This document shows, one piece after another, positions 63,101 to 64,000 of a DNA stretch of 64,000 nucleotides. The notes under the pieces were generated by a model, which saw only the letters and a program-made list of their open reading frames with translations, ran no database searches and was not told where the DNA came from. The DNA comes from Steromphala cineraria (lineage: Eukaryota > Mollusca > Gastropoda > Trochida > Trochidae): contig OU744732.1 of NCBI GenBank assembly GCA_916613615.1, positions 26,794,673 to 26,858,672 of the forward strand, in the 5' to 3' direction. A program made the position numbers and the translations under genes. Every line of letters starts with the position of its first letter. Positions within the stretch are counted from its first letter, which is position 1.

Positions 63101-63695
63101 CCATCTTGTAGCTGCTTCACTATCTTCTTGTCATTGAGGATCCTCACCACGTCGTGCAAGGAATGCTCATGTACCTGGACATAAGAGTGACGAGTAAGTG
63201 AGTGAGTGGGTTTAGAGTTTCCTGAGAAGTATTTTCAATATTCAAACATTAATAATTCTTTATATATAAAATCTTCAAAAAACTTATTTGGAATTATAAA
63301 CGTCCTGATGTACATTTGTTACAGGACTTCTTACAATGTAAGAAATTTAAAATAGAGTGTTTGTGTTCGCCAACTCGTTCAAGTTTACAGATTACATACT
63401 TTTTAAATTGATTATGTACAGTTATCATGATGATGTTAATTGTAATCATGGTATACATATACAAATATCAAGATAGCTGCGTCTTCTGAACACTTCATGC
63501 GTTCACGGTGTTATAACCCTTCCTTGATGGTGTGAACATCTCGGTTAAATATAAATATTATAAATAGTATAATGTTAGAGAAACAATAACCTTCACAAGG
63601 GCCTCTCTTGCAATCCTGTATTGGGTTCCTGAGAAGTCCACGAGAGCCACAGAGTCTGATGGGAACTTCTTGAGGGTGCCGAATTTTCCAATGCA
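53891..63695 (-). CDS. MIB2: MIB2-like E3 ubiquitin ligase, 3' part, 12 exons (5' end outside window)
   Basis: Mind-bomb proteins are RING E3 ligases that ubiquitinate Notch ligands, promoting their endocytosis in the signal-sending cell; that role is known for the family and inferred here. Twelve exons joined at GT-AG boundaries give one frame of 598 codons plus stop, and every junction phase agrees. Domain order: SH3-type mind-bomb repeat 1 (residues 1-35 of the visible part), repeat 2 (36-123, with GHGEWND and WIFNPACC), linker (124-155), about nine ankyrin repeats (156-490, e.g. TPLHIA, GADVN), and one RING (C534, C537, C549, H551, C555, C558, C565, C568). The N-terminal MIB/HERC2 and ZZ domains expected in the family must lie beyond 64000. 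Only one RING is seen where vertebrate MIB2 has two. Introns over 300 bases with nothing recognised: 55843-56505, 56609-57181 and 63175-63590, apart from AT-rich sequence. The closest alternative is another mind-bomb paralogue. Confidence 0.9.
54192..54601 (-). other. Intron L-M with a 14-base C homopolymer
   Basis: Intron of the MIB2-like gene. The only distinct feature is an uninterrupted run of 14 C at 54438-54451, a slippage-prone and assembly-error-prone site. Confidence 0.7.
54602..54765 (-). CDS. MIB2: MIB2-like exon L: C-terminal degenerate ankyrin repeat
   Basis: 164-bp exon, phase 0 in and phase 2 out. It begins GSLSPGEVEKYLQVAVLLLK, then NMKNLVGARPLQLCLSERIK, and ends SYIEK plus two bases. 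Helical, with an ankyrin-like N-x-x-G-x-x-PLQL stretch. Acceptor caacag, donor AAAAA|GTAAGA. It is the spacer between the ankyrin array and the RING. Confidence 0.85.
54807..55170 (-). mobile_element. AAAGGGGCAG-family MITE in MIB2-like intron K-L
   Basis: Ends are TTTAGGGACAGAAGCACG at the left and CGTGCTACTGCCCCTTTA at the right. The interior is the reverse of the family found at 48130 and 51368 (shared block around ATGATTGGTTTGTGTAATGA, here on the minus strand). No coding capacity. The TA at both borders fits the Tc1/mariner target rule. Confidence 0.75.
55254..55570 (+). mobile_element. AAAGGGGCAG-family MITE, right end missing
   Basis: Starts TTAAAGGGACAGTGACTAG and follows the family interior (AAGGTGATGTCAGG, ATGGCCACCAATGG, TTTGTCCTCTGACTATGG) up to the CAGTGAAAATT block, then stops without the right terminal repeat. 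It lies 84 bases from an oppositely oriented copy in the same intron, so the intron RNA could fold into a long duplex. Confidence 0.7.
55757..55842 (-). CDS. MIB2: MIB2-like exon K: last canonical ankyrin repeat and Lys-rich tail
   Basis: 86-bp exon, phase 1 in and phase 0 out, GADVNAVDEDMDSPLHHVLI ending in the basic cluster SSKKKKEK. Acceptor tatgtag, donor AAG|GTATAT. The repeat HSSKKKKEK interrupts the second ankyrin helix, as happens in the last repeats of MIB2 proteins. Confidence 0.85.
56506..56608 (-). CDS. MIB2: MIB2-like exon J: ankyrin repeat
   Basis: 103-bp exon, phase 0 in and phase 1 out, GKANIERRGLKGLTPLHIAA through VVELLLER. Acceptor atgaag, donor CGAG|GTAAAC. The Gly codon split at the donor is completed by exon K to give ERGADVN, a canonical ankyrin turn. 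Confidence 0.88.
57182..57311 (-). CDS. MIB2: MIB2-like exon I: ankyrin repeats
   Basis: 130-bp exon, phase 2 in and phase 0 out. It contains AVEKILAKDTSLSDLLMEGD and FSALHIASKNDHVECVRLLL, typical ankyrin helices. The acceptor is tttgtag and the donor is AAA|GTTAGT (slightly off consensus). Confidence 0.86.
57464..57582 (-). other. Candidate cassette exon H (or decayed exon) between exons G and I
   Basis: 119-bp open segment flanked by attttag on the acceptor side and CGAG|GTTAAG on the donor side. Read in phase 2 it encodes 39 residues without a stop, opening SVNIPKTSLGLSEQKEAELF and ending HVINILQR. Its ends (phase 2 in, phase 1 out) do not fit exons I or J but do fit a G-H-K splice, which would give ILQRGADVNAVDED in the ankyrin register. 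That would swap 78 residues of exons I and J for about 40. It is not recognised as a standard ankyrin repeat and could be a chance open stretch or the relic of an old exon duplication. Confidence 0.3.
57741..57895 (-). CDS. MIB2: MIB2-like exon G: ankyrin repeats
   Basis: 155-bp exon, phase 0 in and phase 2 out. The product DSSKDTALHDAIETKSNECI continues through an ankyrin helix pair and ends NPLHLASLRGNV plus two bases of a Leu/Phe codon. Acceptor aacag, strong donor TT|GTAAGT. It joins exon I to give GNVLFAVEKILAKD, a smooth ankyrin repeat. It could also join the open segment at 57464-57582 in frame. Confidence 0.86.
58245..58401 (-). CDS. MIB2: MIB2-like exon F: ankyrin repeats
   Basis: 157-bp exon, phase 2 in and phase 0 out. 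It contains KREVVAKLLIDRGANI, GQTTLHIAVHRN and KGADVNKT. The acceptor is attatcag and the donor ACG|GTAATT. The open frame runs on past the donor to about 58170, so an intron-retained end is possible, but the next exon continues the ankyrin register exactly (KGADVNKT joined to DSSKDTALHDA). Confidence 0.85.
58610..58758 (-). CDS. MIB2: MIB2-like exon E: ankyrin repeats
   Basis: 149-bp exon, phase 0 in and phase 2 out. It opens KNALVKDLTPLMIASHEGHT and carries an almost canonical ankyrin repeat (TPLMIASHEGHTEVVKVLLD) plus the start of the next (GLTALCSAI). The acceptor is ctacag. The donor sits at GG|GTAACT, splitting a Gly codon with exon F. Confidence 0.88.
59088..60362. repeat. Tandem pair of about 630-bp palindrome-bearing units in MIB2-like intron D-E
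   Basis: Unit 1 begins at about 59088 and unit 2 at about 59718. Each opens with a long palindrome: GTTACACGGCG...CGCCGTGTAAC, 59092-59211 in unit 1 and 59722-59859 in unit 2. A body of about 500 bases follows, bounded by TTATTACCCTTAAG and CTTAAGGGTAATA inverted ends, so a TIR element appears nested next to the hairpin. Unit 2 has the more perfect palindrome and an extra 11 or so bases in the loop. Unit 1 has lost a few bases of the right arm. No transposase frame; the minus-strand open stretches in both units are short and hydrophobic. Confidence 0.75.
60503..60684 (-). CDS. MIB2: MIB2-like exon D: linker and first ankyrin half-repeat
   Basis: 182-bp exon, phase 1 in and phase 0 out. The product runs MGGVLMEMFARLLDPRLLAR, then a Gly/Lys/Arg-rich stretch, then TQDLFEAAIKGNAAAVKSIV, which is the two-helix half of an ankyrin repeat. 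Acceptor caatag, donor AAAAG|GTATCA. The following intron (58759-60502) contains the tandem palindromic repeat pair. Confidence 0.82.
61075..61150 (+). mobile_element. SINE/LINE 3'-end-like tail (CGCTATATAAAT type)
   Basis: GGGGTAATATGTCACTCAGC, then CGCTTTGAGCATGC and GCGCTATATAAATGGACTAT followed by ATTATTACTG. The pairing of an AGCGCTTTGAG block with GCGCTATATAAAT and an ATT-rich tail is typical of metazoan SINE 3' ends. The tRNA-like head is not evident, so this is a truncated copy in MIB2-like intron C-D. Confidence 0.4.
61770..61868 (+). repeat. Two-copy 51-bp tandem repeat
   Basis: A block reading GAAATAGTGAAATATGTTTG onward is repeated almost exactly after about 51 bases, ending in AAATTT(C/T)AAGTT(A/T)AGCAA. 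It lies just downstream of the exon C donor in the MIB2-like intron. Confidence 0.8.
61905..62064 (-). CDS. MIB2: MIB2-like exon C: end of second mind-bomb repeat and linker
   Basis: 160-bp exon, phase 0 in and phase 1 out, beginning SLGKVGRVRRVDSDGDVVV and ending SSGASGDI plus one base. The acceptor is cttcag and the donor ATTG|GTAATT. It completes the SH3-type repeat (GKVGRV, DSDGDV, WIFNPACC) and opens an acidic Ser/Gly-rich linker. It joins exon D through a split Asp codon. Confidence 0.88.
62217..62368. mobile_element. 152-bp MITE with 29-bp inverted ends in MIB2-like intron B-C
   Basis: Left end ATCCTGCTACATCAGCGTAT, right end ATGCTGATGTAGCAGGAT, with the inverted arms extending to TCTCCG/CGGAAACA. 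The interior of under 100 bases is non-coding. A target duplication was not resolved. Confidence 0.7.
62515..62998 (+). repeat. 22-bp minisatellite, about 22 copies, in MIB2-like intron B-C
   Basis: Unit approximately CTTTAAAACCACCTCCTCAA plus TC, varying mainly at ATC/ATA and at CCACC/CAACC. Purine and pyrimidine are strongly asymmetric between strands. It ends about 70 bases before the donor of exon B, so length changes could affect splicing of the mind-bomb repeat. Confidence 0.9.
63070..63174 (-). CDS. MIB2: MIB2-like exon B: start of second mind-bomb repeat
   Basis: Exon of 35 codons, phase 0/0, VHEHSLHDVVRIL through DGHGEWNDNMEK. The acceptor is gtccag and the donor AAG|GTGGGT. The KQLQDGHGEWND segment is the most diagnostic mind-bomb signature in the window (family pattern K-x-LQ-x-GHGEW-x-D). 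Confidence 0.9.
63591..63695 (-). CDS. MIB2: MIB2-like exon A: first mind-bomb SH3-type repeat
   Basis: Exon of 35 codons, phase 0 at both ends, starting CIGKFGTLKKFPSD and ending AREALVK. The acceptor AG lies at 63696-63697 and the donor is AAG|GTTATT. The pattern GK-x-G-x-(hydrophobic)-K-x-F-x-SD followed by a short beta-rich stretch fits the first of the two SH3-like repeats that follow the second MIB/HERC2 domain in mind-bomb proteins; this repeat helps bind the Notch-ligand tail in the family. The frame upstream of the acceptor is not clearly coding, and 63696-64000 looks intronic. Confidence 0.8.
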
Positions 63696-64000
63696 CTGTT
63701 CGATTGGAAGAAATTAACTTACATTTATATTTTTGATTAAGTTACTCATTACTCAGAGAATAGGGTTTACAAAAATGTCAAGATAGTTCAGTTTTGGCAA
63801 ATACTTTAAATTATCCAAATACGGTACTGCACATGTAATAAAGAGAACCCTGTCGTAAGTTGATAACAATTATGTGAGATGGTTTCCAGACAGATATCAG
63901 CCCATTACATCATGGAATACAATTATATATACATTGGTGTATTAGTCTGAGAGATAATGACATACAGCTTATGTTAGACGTTGATGGTGACCTTTTTTCA
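63696..64000. other. Intron upstream of exon A, no exon recognised
   Basis: AT-rich sequence with no open frame matching mind-bomb upstream domains; the remainder of the gene should continue past the window end. Confidence 0.6.

Noticed and set aside
1..64000. CRISPR arrays, operons, phage or bacterial defence genes
   Set aside because: Introns, splice sites and metazoan repeats show this is a eukaryotic nuclear sequence. The regular repeats seen are minisatellites or tandem duplications without spacer structure.

Overview
This is eukaryotic, strongly AT-rich sequence with introns, splice consensus sites, microsatellites and many short transposon fossils. The one clear gene is a mind-bomb type E3 ubiquitin ligase split into short phase-matched exons. 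Together with the repeat content (Penelope-like hairpins, tccg-type satellites, non-LTR tails with a CX2C/HX4C finger), it suggests an invertebrate, most likely a bivalve mollusc. The species cannot be fixed from the window alone.

Layout. From 1 to about 53.3 kb there is no convincing intact host gene. This part is built from old, diverged segmental duplications broken up by mobile elements. Block SD1 (about 0.79-7.99 kb) recurs at 34.92-42.75 kb in the same orientation, in part inverted at 32.5-33.9 kb, and in fragments at 45.0-45.9 and 47.8 kb. Block SD2 (7.92-10.98 plus 17.04-18.84 kb) recurs at 20.58-23.73 plus 24.22-25.27 kb, with a third, more worn copy at 25.86-26.95 kb. A third pair lies at 43.0-44.2 and 48.65-49.45 kb. 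Comparing copies exposes individual insertions: a 5'-truncated non-LTR retrotransposon (40138-41030) with its empty site preserved at 6045-6055, a Tc1/mariner pseudogene kept longer in one copy than the other, and members of a roughly 350-bp MITE family with AAAGGGGCAGTAGCAC ends.

From 53.89 to 63.70 kb the minus strand carries the 3' part of a MIB2-like gene: 12 exons, 598 codons plus stop, all junction phases compatible. In order these are a first mind-bomb SH3-type repeat, a second one, a linker, about nine ankyrin repeats and one C3HC4 RING. The 5' exons (MIB/HERC2 and ZZ domains expected) lie beyond base 64000. Introns hold MITEs, a tandem pair of about 630-bp palindrome-bearing units and a 22-bp minisatellite.

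Most notable points: (1) the stop codon of the MIB2-like gene lies inside the terminal inverted repeat of a 436-bp element with a 10-bp target duplication, and the reconstructed empty site would end the protein at the same length with two different last residues; (2) an unused open segment at 57464-57582 has phases that allow it to replace two ankyrin exons; (3) a Penelope/hammerhead-like hairpin array at 13.1-13.4 kb. I found no clearly novel multi-gene system.
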